Shown in pieces: positions 17,217 to 24,615 of a stretch of 64,000 nt of DNA. The translations under genes and the position numbers were made by a program. The DNA is from Stackebrandtia nassauensis DSM 44728 (lineage in GTDB: Bacteria; Actinomycetota; Actinomycetes; Mycobacteriales; Micromonosporaceae), in contig NC_013947.1 of the NCBI RefSeq assembly GCF_000024545.1, positions 3,162,001 to 3,226,000 on the forward strand, read 5' to 3'. The stretch's first letter is position 1; each line of letters opens with the position of its first letter. A model generated the notes under the pieces. It had not been told where the DNA came from. It saw only the letters and a program-made list of their open reading frames with translations, and did not search any database.

Positions 17217-18437
17217 CTACTTGATGGGTCGTCCCGATATCGCGCGGGCGATGACGAGGCGCTGGATCTCGCTGGTGCCTTCGAAGATGGTGTAGATCTT
17301 GGCGTCGCGGTACATGCGCTCGACCGGGTGGTCGCGGCTGAAACCGGCTCCGCCCAACAGTTGTACGGCTTTTTCGGTGACCTTGATGGCGACCTCTCCG
17401 GCCTTGAGTTTCGACATCGAGCCCTCGCCGGCTTCGAAGGGTTTGTCGTTGCGGCCCATCCAGGCAGCTCGCCAGACGAGCAGGCGGGCGCAGTCGATCT
17501 CGGTGCGCATGTCGGCCAGGGCGAAGGAGACCGCCTGGTTGTCGATGATGGGACGTCCGAACTGGACGCGCTCCTTGGCGTAGTCGAGCGCGTATTCGTA
17601 GGCCGCTCGGGCCACGCCGACGGCTTGGGCCGCGACGGAGGGGCGGGTGAGTTCGAAGGTGCGCATCGCGGCTTGGCCCTTGGTGCGGGTCTCGGGTTGG
17701 CGGGCGCGGGCCAGGCGTTCGTCGAGCTTTTCCTTGCCTCCCAACAGGCAGCGGCCCGGGACGCGGACGTCGTCGAGGAAGACGTCGGCGGTGTGGGAGG
17801 CGCGCAGGCCCAGTTTCTTGATCTTGGTGGGGCTGGAGAGACCGGGGGTGCCGGGTGGGACGACGAAGGCCGCCTGGCCGCGCGAGCCCAGTTCCGGATC
17901 GACGGAGGCGGTGACGACGTGGACGTGGGCGATGCCGCCGTTGGTGGCCCACGCTTTTTGGCCCGACAGGATCCACTCGTCGGTGGCCTCGTCGTAGCGG
18001 GCTCGGGTGCGCATGGCCGAGACGTCGGATCCGGCTTCGGGTTCGGAGGAGCAGAAGGCGCCGAGTTTCACGTCGTCGGCGTCGCCGAAGCACTGCGGGA
18101 CCCATTCGGCGAGTTGCTCGGGGGTGCCCGCGCTGTAGATTCCGGCGGCGGCCAGCGAGGTGCCGAAGATGGACAGGCCGATGCCCGCGTCGCCCCAGAA
18201 CAGTTCTTCGCTGACGATGGGCAGGCTGAGGCCGGTGGGGTCGGCCCAGAACTGGGCCAGGGCTTCGAAACCGTAGAGGCCGATCTTGGCCGCCTCGCCG
18301 ATGATGGGCCAGGGTGTCTCCTCGCGTTCGTCCCATTCGGAGGCCGCGGGGCGGACGACGTCGGCGGCGAAGCCGTGGGCCCAGTCGCGCAGGGTCTGTT
18401 GTTCCTCGGAGAGTTCGAGGCTGAATCCATCGGTCAT
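17217..18437 (-). CDS. fadE: Acyl-CoA dehydrogenase
   Basis: The 406 aa flavoprotein has the FAD/substrate loop LGAFCSSEPEAGSDVSAM, the SGQKAWATNGGIA segment and the catalytic Glu in KIYTIFEGTSEIQRLVIAR near the C-terminus, all standard for acyl-CoA dehydrogenases introducing the 2,3-double bond. It follows the SCP2 gene by 8 nt in one operon. With the MaoC hydratase, FabG4-type reductase and thiolase nearby, every step of a beta-oxidation cycle is encoded within 6 kb. The natural acyl-CoA is unknown. Confidence 0.93.
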   Translation of the reverse strand: MTDGFSLELSEEQQTLRDWAHGFAADVVRPAASEWDEREETPWPIIGEAAKIGLYGFEALAQFWADPTGLSLPIVSEELFWGDAGIGLSIFGTSLAAAGIYSAGTPEQLAEWVPQCFGDADDVKLGAFCSSEPEAGSDVSAMRTRARYDEATDEWILSGQKAWATNGGIAHVHVVTASVDPELGSRGQAAFVVPPGTPGLSSPTKIKKLGLRASHTADVFLDDVRVPGRCLLGGKEKLDERLARARQPETRTKGQAAMRTFELTRPSVAAQAVGVARAAYEYALDYAKERVQFGRPIIDNQAVSFALADMRTEIDCARLLVWRAAWMGRNDKPFEAGEGSMSKLKAGEVAIKVTEKAVQLLGGAGFSRDHPVERMYRDAKIYTIFEGTSEIQRLVIARAISGRPIK

Positions 18438-18445
18438 GTGAGTCC

Positions 18446-18904
18446 TCAGGCCTTAGGGATGTCGAACAGATTGGACAGTCCGGCGGCGAAGCCGATGTCC
18501 CCGGACAGCTTGAGTTTGCCGGTGAAGAACATGGTGGTGGGGGAGCCGTTGCCGGAGGCGAGCTTGAGGAACTGGGTGCCGTTGAGCCGGATGGTGACCC
18601 GGGGTTCGTGCTCGGGTTCGGTGTTGACCGTGCAGCTGCCGCTGTCCAGGACGGTCTCGTAGTGGTCGTAGCCGCCGCCGGGTTTGTCGAGGATCTTCCA
18701 GTGGATGACGGCCTTGGTCTTCCTGCTGCCCGCGTACTGGCCGCCCATGCGGGAGAACACCTCGCTGAGGATGCGTTCGCGGATGTCGGGTTCGGCCATC
18801 ACCTCGTCGATCTGGTCCGCGGGGGCGTTCTTGACCAGGGACGCGAAGTCCTGCGGGCTGATGGAGGAGAGATCGACTCCGTCGATGGGGTTGTCGTCGG
18901 TCAT
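18446..18904 (-). CDS. SCP2 sterol-binding domain protein
   Basis: The 152 aa protein consists of an N-terminal helical part and an SCP2-like lipid-binding fold (AVIHWKILDKPGGGYDHYETVL, then VTIRLNGTQFLKLASGNGSPTTMFFTGKLKLSGDIGFAAGL). SCP2 proteins bind acyl-CoA or sterols in a hydrophobic tunnel and may hand them to the dehydrogenase encoded 8 nt downstream. The promoter region shared with the divergent TetR gene holds two copies of the candidate operator. Confidence 0.85.
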   Translation of the reverse strand: MTDDNPIDGVDLSSISPQDFASLVKNAPADQIDEVMAEPDIRERILSEVFSRMGGQYAGSRKTKAVIHWKILDKPGGGYDHYETVLDSGSCTVNTEPEHEPRVTIRLNGTQFLKLASGNGSPTTMFFTGKLKLSGDIGFAAGLSNLFDIPKA

Positions 18905-18918
18905 GACAGTCTCCGTTC

Positions 18919-18948
18919 TTACTTTTGAGTAATATTACTAGCCCGTAA
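18919..18948. promoter_or_regulatory. Two tandem TTACT-N5-GTAA operators between the SCP2 and TetR genes
   Basis: TTACTTTTGAGTAA (18919-18932) and TTACTAGCCCGTAA (18935-18948) share the pattern TTACT-N5-GTAA and start 16 bp apart in the 50-bp gap between the divergent SCP2-fadE operon and the TetR gene (ATG 18955). A third copy lies before the fabG4/fadA2 pair at 21838. The position right against the regulator start suggests autorepression together with control of the lipid operons. Confidence 0.6.
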
Positions 18949-18954
18949 GATACC

Positions 18955-19593
18955 ATGGCAAGGGTGACTCCAGTGAAGCCGAAACGGGTGCCCAGGGCGA
19001 TACGGGAACAGCAGATGCTCGACGCGTCGGTCGAGGTGTTCGCCAGACGCGGCTACCACCCCGCGGGCGTGGAGGAGATCGCCGAGATCGCCGGTATCTC
19101 CAAGCCGATGGTGTACCTGTACTTCGGCTCCAAGGAGGAGCTGTTCGTCGCCTGCATCCGACGCGAGGCCAACCGGCTGATGGAGATGATCACTCAGCTG
19201 GTGGACCCGCAGGACCCGCCCAAGGAGCAGCTGTGGAGCGCGCTGCGCGGGTTCTTCAGCTTCGTGTCCGACCACAGTGGCGCCTGGATCGTGCTGTACC
19301 GGCAGGCCCGGACCCAGGGCGGCCCCTCGGCCCGGGAGGTCGACGAGATGCGCCGCCGGACCGTGGAGCTGATCGCGGCGATGCTGTCGCAGGCCGCCGG
19401 GATGCGCAAACCCGGCGAGCAGGCCGTGACCGCCGCGCATGCCCTGGTCGGATCGTGCGAGTCGCTGGCCGACTGGATGCTGGACACCCCGGGCACCAGC
19501 GCCGAGACCACCGCCAAGCGGCTGATGCACTTCGCCTGGCCCGGCCTCGAGGAACTGATGGAGGCCACCCGGGCCAAACGCGCCAAACGCTGA
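18955..19593 (+). CDS. TetR-family regulator of the lipid-oxidation cluster
   Basis: The 212 aa protein has a standard N-terminal HTH (REQQMLDASVEVFARRGYHPAGVEEIAEIAGISKPMVYLYF, given here in part as ISKPMVYLYFGSKEELF for the recognition helix) preceded by a Lys/Arg-rich tail. The C-terminal half is all-helical. It is divergent from SCP2-fadE, convergent with the MaoC gene, and probably binds the TTACT-N5-GTAA sites, sensing an acyl-CoA as FadR-type TetR proteins do; the ligand is inference. Confidence 0.85.
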   Translation: MARVTPVKPKRVPRAIREQQMLDASVEVFARRGYHPAGVEEIAEIAGISKPMVYLYFGSKEELFVACIRREANRLMEMITQLVDPQDPPKEQLWSALRGFFSFVSDHSGAWIVLYRQARTQGGPSAREVDEMRRRTVELIAAMLSQAAGMRKPGEQAVTAAHALVGSCESLADWMLDTPGTSAETTAKRLMHFAWPGLEELMEATRAKRAKR

Positions 19594-19601
19594 CCCGCCG
19601 G

Positions 19602-20459
19602 TCAGGCCGGGGACGCCCAGCCGGTCAGGTACGACTTGGCGGTCTTCGGGTTGAACAGCCCGAAGTGCCAGCTCGTCTGTTCCCGGTCGGTGCACAGCGC
19701 CACCTTCGGCGACGGCAGCGGCAGCGGACGCCGGAAGTCGGTCTCCACGACGCGCGGCGGCGGCGCGATCCGGTTCTCCAGCGCGCCAAGGCAACGCGCC
19801 AGCGCCCACATGCCGTGCGCGATGGCGCGGCGCTGGCCGAAGACGCGGGCCGACAGCGGGTGCAGGTGGATCGGGTTGTAGTCGCCGGACACGGCGGCGT
19901 AGCGGCGTCCGATGTAGCCCGGAACCGGCCACAGTGCCTCGAGATCGTCGAGGTCGAGGTCCACTTCGGGACGGGGCCGGGTGTGGGCCTCGGCGTCCGG
20001 GCTCTTGGTGCGGATCAGGTAGGTGCTGGCCTCGCTCCAGGCCGTCTCACCGCCGCGTTCGACCTCGGTGACCGTGTCGAAGGTGGCGCCCTTGGGATGC
20101 GGGGCCAGGTTGTCCAGCCGCACCCGCACCGTCAGGGTGTCGTCCACAGTGAGCGGGGAATGCTGGAGGATGCGGTTGGAGGAGTGCACCATGCCCACCG
20201 GCGAGAACGGGAACTCGCGGTGGGTGAACAGGCTCATCGCCGCGTCGAAGCCCAGCAGGTGCGGGTAGGTGACCGGAAGTTCGCCCGACAACCGGAAACC
20301 GGTGAGACGGCAGTAGCGGGCGTAGTCCCGGGCGTCGACGGTGACGTCCTGGCTGACCAGCTCGGCCTCGGGCAGCCGGGCCGAGGCCGCGTCACCCCGG
20401 CCGCGCCGCAGCAGCGACAGCGCCGCCTTCGGGTACTGGGCCATGATGTGGCTTCTCAT
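19602..20459 (-). CDS. MaoC-like enoyl-CoA hydratase / hydroxyacyl-thioester dehydratase
   Basis: The 285 aa double hot-dog protein carries the MaoC active-site segment YAAVSGDYNPIHLHPLSARVFGQ, with the catalytic Asp and His, in the C-terminal half. A degenerate copy occupies the N-terminal half. It hydrates trans-2-enoyl-CoA. AAAGGAG sits 8 nt before the ATG at 20459. It follows the FabG4-type gene by 14 nt, the same order as HtdX-FabG4 in Mycobacterium tuberculosis, so it is probably the HtdX counterpart. Confidence 0.88.
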   Translation of the reverse strand: MRSHIMAQYPKAALSLLRRGRGDAASARLPEAELVSQDVTVDARDYARYCRLTGFRLSGELPVTYPHLLGFDAAMSLFTHREFPFSPVGMVHSSNRILQHSPLTVDDTLTVRVRLDNLAPHPKGATFDTVTEVERGGETAWSEASTYLIRTKSPDAEAHTRPRPEVDLDLDDLEALWPVPGYIGRRYAAVSGDYNPIHLHPLSARVFGQRRAIAHGMWALARCLGALENRIAPPPRVVETDFRRPLPLPSPKVALCTDREQTSWHFGLFNPKTAKSYLTGWASPA

Positions 20460-20473
20460 GTTCGCGACTCCTT

Positions 20474-21811
20474 TCAGGCCCCCAGGAAGCTCTGCCCGCA
20501 CACGCGCACCACGTTGCCGGTGACGCCCGCCGAACCCGGGTGCGCCAGCCACGCGATGGTCTCGGCGACGTCGACCGGCAGCCCGCCCTGGGCCAGACTC
20601 GACAGTCGCCGCCCGGCCTCGCGTTCCATCACGGGCATCGCGGCGGTCATGCGGGTCTCGATGAATCCCGGCGCGACCGCGTTGGCCGTGATGCCGCGCT
20701 CGGCCAGGCCCGGCGCCAGCGCGCGCACCAGGCCGATGAGCCCGGCCTTGCTGGCGGCGTAGTTGGTCTGGCCCCGGTTGCCGCCGATGCCCGACACCGA
20801 CGACAGCACCACGACCCGGCCGCCGTCGCGCAGCACGCCGCGGTCGAGCAGGTCGGCGGTGACGCGGTGCGGCGCGGCCAGGTTGACGCCCAGCACCGAG
20901 TCCCAGCGCTTGGCGTCCATGCGGGCCAGGGTCTTGTCCCGGGTGATACCGGCATTGTGGACGACGATGTCGACGCCGCCGTGGCGCTCCTCCAGCCACC
21001 GCGACAGTGTGGACGGCGCGTCGTCGGTGGCCAGGTTCAGTTGCAGGGCGCTGCCGCCGATGTCACCGGCCACGGTGGCCAGTTTCTCGCCCGCCTCGGG
21101 GACGTCGAGGCACACCACCGTCGCGCCCTGGTCGGCGAGGGTGCGGGCGGTGACGGCGCCGATGCCGCGCGCCGCGCCGGTCACCAGCGCGACCTTGCCG
21201 TCCAGCGGACGCGCCGGATCCGGCACCTCGCCGGGCTCGGTGGCCGCGACGGTGACCACCTGGCCGGACACGAACGCCGACCGGTACGACAGGAAGAACC
21301 GCAGGGTCGCGTCCAGGCCGTCGCGGGCCCCGGGCGCCAGCCGCAGCAGTTGCGCGGTGCCGCCCGCACGCAGTTCCTTGCCGAGCGAACGGGTGAATCC
21401 CTCCAGCGCCGCCTGGGTGGCGGCGGCCTCGGGATCGCCTGTCTCGTCGGGGATCGCGCCCAGCACCAGCACCCGCCCGCAGCTGGCCAGCCGCTCCAGC
21501 CGGTCGTGGAAGAACGCGTACAGCTCCGACAGGCCCGCGATCGTGGTGAGGTCCGAGGCGTCGAAGACCAGTCCGGCGTAACGTGCCTCGGCCGAAGCCT
21601 TGGTCTCGGCGGTGTGCACCTCGGCGCTGAGCCGCTTGGCCAGCACGTGTTCCAGCTCCGCCACGTCGTGGCCGCCCAACAGCACCGGGCCCGGCAGCGC
21701 CGGGGCGTCGGGGCGCTGACGGCGCAGCGGCGACGGCCGGGGCAGACCGAGTCGGCGCACCAGTTGACGTCCCACGGCGGAGTTGGCGAAGTTTCGGTAT
21801 CGGTCCGGCAT
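20474..21811 (-). CDS. fabG4: High-molecular-weight 3-oxoacyl reductase, FabG4 type
   Basis: The 445 aa length and two-part structure match mycobacterial FabG4. The N-terminal ~200 residues are a degenerate Rossmann (flavodoxin-like) domain, followed by a full SDR domain. The SDR domain has VALVTGAARGIGAVTA as cofactor loop, HNAGITRD, SSVSGIGG with the catalytic Ser and YAASKAG with Tyr and Lys. It interconverts 3-oxoacyl and 3-hydroxyacyl thioesters using NAD(H). It is divergent from the thiolase gene, with one TTACT-N5-GTAA site between them, and co-transcribed with the MaoC gene. Confidence 0.93.
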   Translation of the reverse strand: MPDRYRNFANSAVGRQLVRRLGLPRPSPLRRQRPDAPALPGPVLLGGHDVAELEHVLAKRLSAEVHTAETKASAEARYAGLVFDASDLTTIAGLSELYAFFHDRLERLASCGRVLVLGAIPDETGDPEAAATQAALEGFTRSLGKELRAGGTAQLLRLAPGARDGLDATLRFFLSYRSAFVSGQVVTVAATEPGEVPDPARPLDGKVALVTGAARGIGAVTARTLADQGATVVCLDVPEAGEKLATVAGDIGGSALQLNLATDDAPSTLSRWLEERHGGVDIVVHNAGITRDKTLARMDAKRWDSVLGVNLAAPHRVTADLLDRGVLRDGGRVVVLSSVSGIGGNRGQTNYAASKAGLIGLVRALAPGLAERGITANAVAPGFIETRMTAAMPVMEREAGRRLSSLAQGGLPVDVAETIAWLAHPGSAGVTGNVVRVCGQSFLGA

Positions 21812-21837
21812 CTGGCGTCCCCTTTCCTACCATCACC

Positions 21838-21851
21838 TTACTCATGGGTAA
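21838..21851. promoter_or_regulatory. Third TTACT-N5-GTAA operator, between fabG4 and the thiolase gene
   Basis: TTACTCATGGGTAA has arms TTAC/GTAA and a CATG centre; it lies 27 bp from the fabG4 start and 37 bp from the thiolase start. It matches the two sites at 18919-18948 in both half-sites and spacing, so the TetR encoded at 18955 probably controls both operons. Confidence 0.6.
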
Positions 21852-21888
21852 GATGTGACGCAATGGCAGTCCACCTGGGAGGTCGACC

Positions 21889-23193
21889 ATGGCAACGCAG
21901 AAATCCCGCTCCAAGCCCCGCACCGTCACACCGGTGGCGATCCTGGGCGGCAACAGGATCCCGTTCGCCAAGTCCAACGGCGCCTACGCGCACGCGTCCA
22001 ACGCCGACATGCTGACCAGCGCCCTGGACGGACTGGTGGCCCGGTTCGGGCTGGCCGGGGCCCGGCTGGACGAGGTGGTCGCCGGGGCGGTCCTGAAGCA
22101 CAGCCGCGACTTCAACCTGACCCGCGAATGCGTACTCGGTTCCCGACTGTCACCCCAGACCCCCGCCTTCGACGTGCAGCGCGCCTGCGGCACCAGCCTG
22201 GAGGCCACCATCGCGGTGGCCAACAAGATCGCGCTGGGCCAGATCGACAGCGGCGTGGCCGGGGGAGTGGACACCACCAGCGACGCCCCGCTGGCCGTCC
22301 ACGAGGACCTGCGGCAGCTGCTGCTGGACGCCAACCGCGCCAGGAGCTTCGGCGGCCGGGTCAAGGCCTTCGCCCGGATGCGTCCCTGGCACGCGATGCC
22401 CGAGATCCCGCGCAACGCCGAACCCCGCACCGGACTGTCCATGGGGGAGCACGCCGCCCGCACCGCGCTGCACTGGGACATCTCCCGCGCCGACCAGGAC
22501 GCGCTGGCCGTCAACAGCCACCAGCGCCTGGCCGCCGCCTACGACCGGGGCTTCTTCGACGACCTGGTCACCGGCTACCTGGGACTGACCCGCGACGGCC
22601 TGCTGCGCGCCGACACCTCGGTGGAGAAACTCGCGAAACTGGCCCCGGCCTTCGGATCGGGGGAGCAGGCCACCATGACGGCGGGCAACTCCTCGCCGCT
22701 GACCGACGGCGCGGCCACGGTGCTGCTGTCCAGCCCCGAATGGGCAAGCGAACACTCGCTGCCGGTGCTGGCCCACCTGGTCGACTGCCAGTCCGCGGCC
22801 GTCGACTTCGTGTCCGGGGACGAGGGACTGCTGACCGCCCCGGTGTACGCGGTGCCGAAACTGCTGCGCCGCAACGGACTGAGCCTGTCCGATTTCGACT
22901 TCTACGAGATCCACGAGGCCTTCGCCTCACAGGTGCTGGCCACGCTGGCCGCGTGGCGGGACCCGGAGTTCTGCGCCGAACGCCTGGGCCTGGACGAGCC
23001 GCTGGGCGAGATCGACGACAAGCGCCTCAACGTCGCCGGATCCTCGCTGGCCACCGGCCACCCCTTCGCCGCCACCGGAGCCCGGATCGTGGCCACGGCC
23101 GCGAAACTCCTGGCCGAGAAGGGTTCCGGCCGCGCGCTGATCTCGATCTGCGCCGCCGGAGGACAAGGAGTAACGGCGATCCTGGAGCGCTGA
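21889..23193 (+). CDS. fadA2: Acetyl-CoA acetyltransferase (thiolase), FadA2 type
   Basis: The 434 aa thiolase has the nucleophile Cys in VQRACGTSLEA (about residue 100), the His in FYEIHEAFASQV, the GHPFAATGAR loop and the second catalytic Cys in SICAAGGQG at the C-terminus. It performs thiolytic cleavage of 3-oxoacyl-CoA, the last beta-oxidation step. GGGAGG lies 6 nt before the ATG. The divergent fabG4-MaoC arrangement is the same as Rv0241c-Rv0242c-Rv0243 of M. tuberculosis. Confidence 0.94.
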   Translation: MATQKSRSKPRTVTPVAILGGNRIPFAKSNGAYAHASNADMLTSALDGLVARFGLAGARLDEVVAGAVLKHSRDFNLTRECVLGSRLSPQTPAFDVQRACGTSLEATIAVANKIALGQIDSGVAGGVDTTSDAPLAVHEDLRQLLLDANRARSFGGRVKAFARMRPWHAMPEIPRNAEPRTGLSMGEHAARTALHWDISRADQDALAVNSHQRLAAAYDRGFFDDLVTGYLGLTRDGLLRADTSVEKLAKLAPAFGSGEQATMTAGNSSPLTDGAATVLLSSPEWASEHSLPVLAHLVDCQSAAVDFVSGDEGLLTAPVYAVPKLLRRNGLSLSDFDFYEIHEAFASQVLATLAAWRDPEFCAERLGLDEPLGEIDDKRLNVAGSSLATGHPFAATGARIVATAAKLLAEKGSGRALISICAAGGQGVTAILER

Positions 23194-23234
23194 TGCGCAG
23201 CCGCCAGGCGGCGCCTCGCGGCGTTATCGTCGTC

Positions 23235-23257
23235 GCCGGTACAAACCCGGTACCGGC
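23235..23257 (+). terminator. Stem-loop after the thiolase gene
   Basis: GCCGGTAC (23235-23242) pairs perfectly with GTACCGGC (23250-23257) across a 7-nt loop, followed by TTCCTCCTCT. It lies in the gap between the convergent thiolase and TetR genes and could end either transcript. Confidence 0.4.
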
Positions 23258-23300
23258 TTCCTCCTCTGCCTTGCGATGCATCCACCTGGACAGCCGCGCA

Positions 23301-23942
23301 TTAGGGAAACGCCTGCGACAGTCCGCCCCAGATCAGGGCGGTGAGCTGCTGGGTGAGCTGGGGACGGGTGGCCGCGTCGGGGCGGTCCAGCCACCATTCG
23401 CCGACGCTTTGCACCATGCCGACGATGCCCTGGGCCCAGGCGTGGCAGGCGGAGTCGTCCATTCCCGCCGCCTTGAGCCGGGCCCGCAGCATCTCGTCGA
23501 CATGCCGCACCACGATGTCGCGGTAGCCGTCCACGGCGTTGGCCTCGTCGGCGAAGGCGTAGCGGATGACGAAGCGGTACAGCACCGGTTCGGTCTCCAC
23601 CGCGCCCAGATACGCGTCGATGACGGTGGCGATGACCTCGGTGGGTTCGGTCTCGGGTTCCAGGTGCTGGGCCAGCCAGGCCACCAGCCACTCGGCGGCG
23701 TACTGGCCCACCGCGTGGTACAGCTCGCGCTGGTCGGCGAAGTGCCGGTAGAGGACGGGTTTGGTCACCTTCGCGGCGGCGGCCACGTCGTTCATGTTTA
23801 TGTGCGGTCCATTTCGGTGAATGGCACGTACCGCGGCCTGTACCAGCTCCAGCCGCCGGGCCTGCCGGTGCGCCTGCCAGCGTCCTTTTCGGCCGTCGAC
23901 GGAATCCATGTCGCCGGTCTTGACAAACCCACCGTCAGCCAT
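23301..23942 (-). CDS. TetR-family regulator
   Basis: The 213 aa protein has an N-terminal HTH (LELVQAAVRAIHRNGPHINM, then VAAAAKVTKPVLYRHFADQREL, residues ~28-75) and an all-helical C-terminal domain of the type seen in KstR-like and other lipid regulators. The ATG at 23942 lies 15 bp from a perfect 19-bp palindrome in the gap to the divergent DUF6230 gene, so autoregulation plus control of the DUF6230/DUF6114 operon is likely. Confidence 0.85.
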   Translation of the reverse strand: MADGGFVKTGDMDSVDGRKGRWQAHRQARRLELVQAAVRAIHRNGPHINMNDVAAAAKVTKPVLYRHFADQRELYHAVGQYAAEWLVAWLAQHLEPETEPTEVIATVIDAYLGAVETEPVLYRFVIRYAFADEANAVDGYRDIVVRHVDEMLRARLKAAGMDDSACHAWAQGIVGMVQSVGEWWLDRPDAATRPQLTQQLTALIWGGLSQAFP

Positions 23943-23956
23943 GTTATCTAGATTAA

Positions 23957-23975
23957 CTGTTACTTCCGGTAACAG
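23957..23975. promoter_or_regulatory. Perfect 19-bp palindrome between TetR and DUF6230 genes
   Basis: CTGTTAC (23957-23963) and GTAACAG (23969-23975) are perfect inverted arms around TTCCG. It sits in the 58-bp divergent intergenic region, at the position expected for a TetR operator. The half-site resembles, but is spaced differently from, the TTACT-N5-GTAA sites of the lipid cluster. Confidence 0.6.
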
Positions 23976-24000
23976 GTAATTGATCGCAGAGGAATACGCG

Positions 24001-24615
24001 ATGAGCACATCCGCGACAACAACATCCGTCAAGGGCGGTACCCGCTGGCGCAAGTTCGCGATCCTGCTCGTACCGTCGCTGCTGCTGGGAATCGGCATGC
24101 TGGTCATGACGGCGAACGGATCGATGGCCGCCAGCTTCGCCGTGTCGGCGACGTCGTTCAAGATCACCGCCGACAAGATGGAGGGTGAGGGCTTCGCCCA
24201 ATATGGATCCATCACCCTAGACGGCAAGGACGGCGAACACCCGGTGGCCCCGGCCGGGATCGAGGTCGCCAAGATCTACAACCTGTGTCAGTCGGCGGTC
24301 TACGAGACCCCGCTGGGCACCTACACCATCCGCATCTCCGCCGGGACCAAGGAACCCGTCGAGGCCAACAACCTCATCCTCGACACCGACGACCTGACCG
24401 GCGACGCCGTGTTCGAGAACATCGAGATCGGCCGCGACGCCTCCACACTGGACCAGGTGACGGGTCACCAGGGCGACAAGGGTGCCTTCGGGCAGCAGTC
24501 CGACACCATCTCGATCACGAACGTCAAGGGCCGCAACTGGGCCGTCAACGCCGGAACCTTCAAACTCCACAACCTCGACCTGTCCATCAAGGCCGGTAAG
24601 GACGAGTGCTACTGA
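24001..24615 (+). CDS. DUF6230 family exported protein
   Basis: The 204 aa protein has one N-terminal transmembrane/signal segment (FAILLVPSLLLGIGMLVMTANGSMAA) and a beta-rich extracytoplasmic domain starting with SFAVSATSFKITADKMEG. I recognise the DUF6230 pattern that is regularly paired with DUF6114 in Streptomyces and relatives. The function is unknown. AGAGGAA precedes the ATG at 24001, and its stop overlaps the ATG of the DUF6114 gene (TGATG). Confidence 0.75.
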   Translation: MSTSATTTSVKGGTRWRKFAILLVPSLLLGIGMLVMTANGSMAASFAVSATSFKITADKMEGEGFAQYGSITLDGKDGEHPVAPAGIEVAKIYNLCQSAVYETPLGTYTIRISAGTKEPVEANNLILDTDDLTGDAVFENIEIGRDASTLDQVTGHQGDKGAFGQQSDTISITNVKGRNWAVNAGTFKLHNLDLSIKAGKDECY

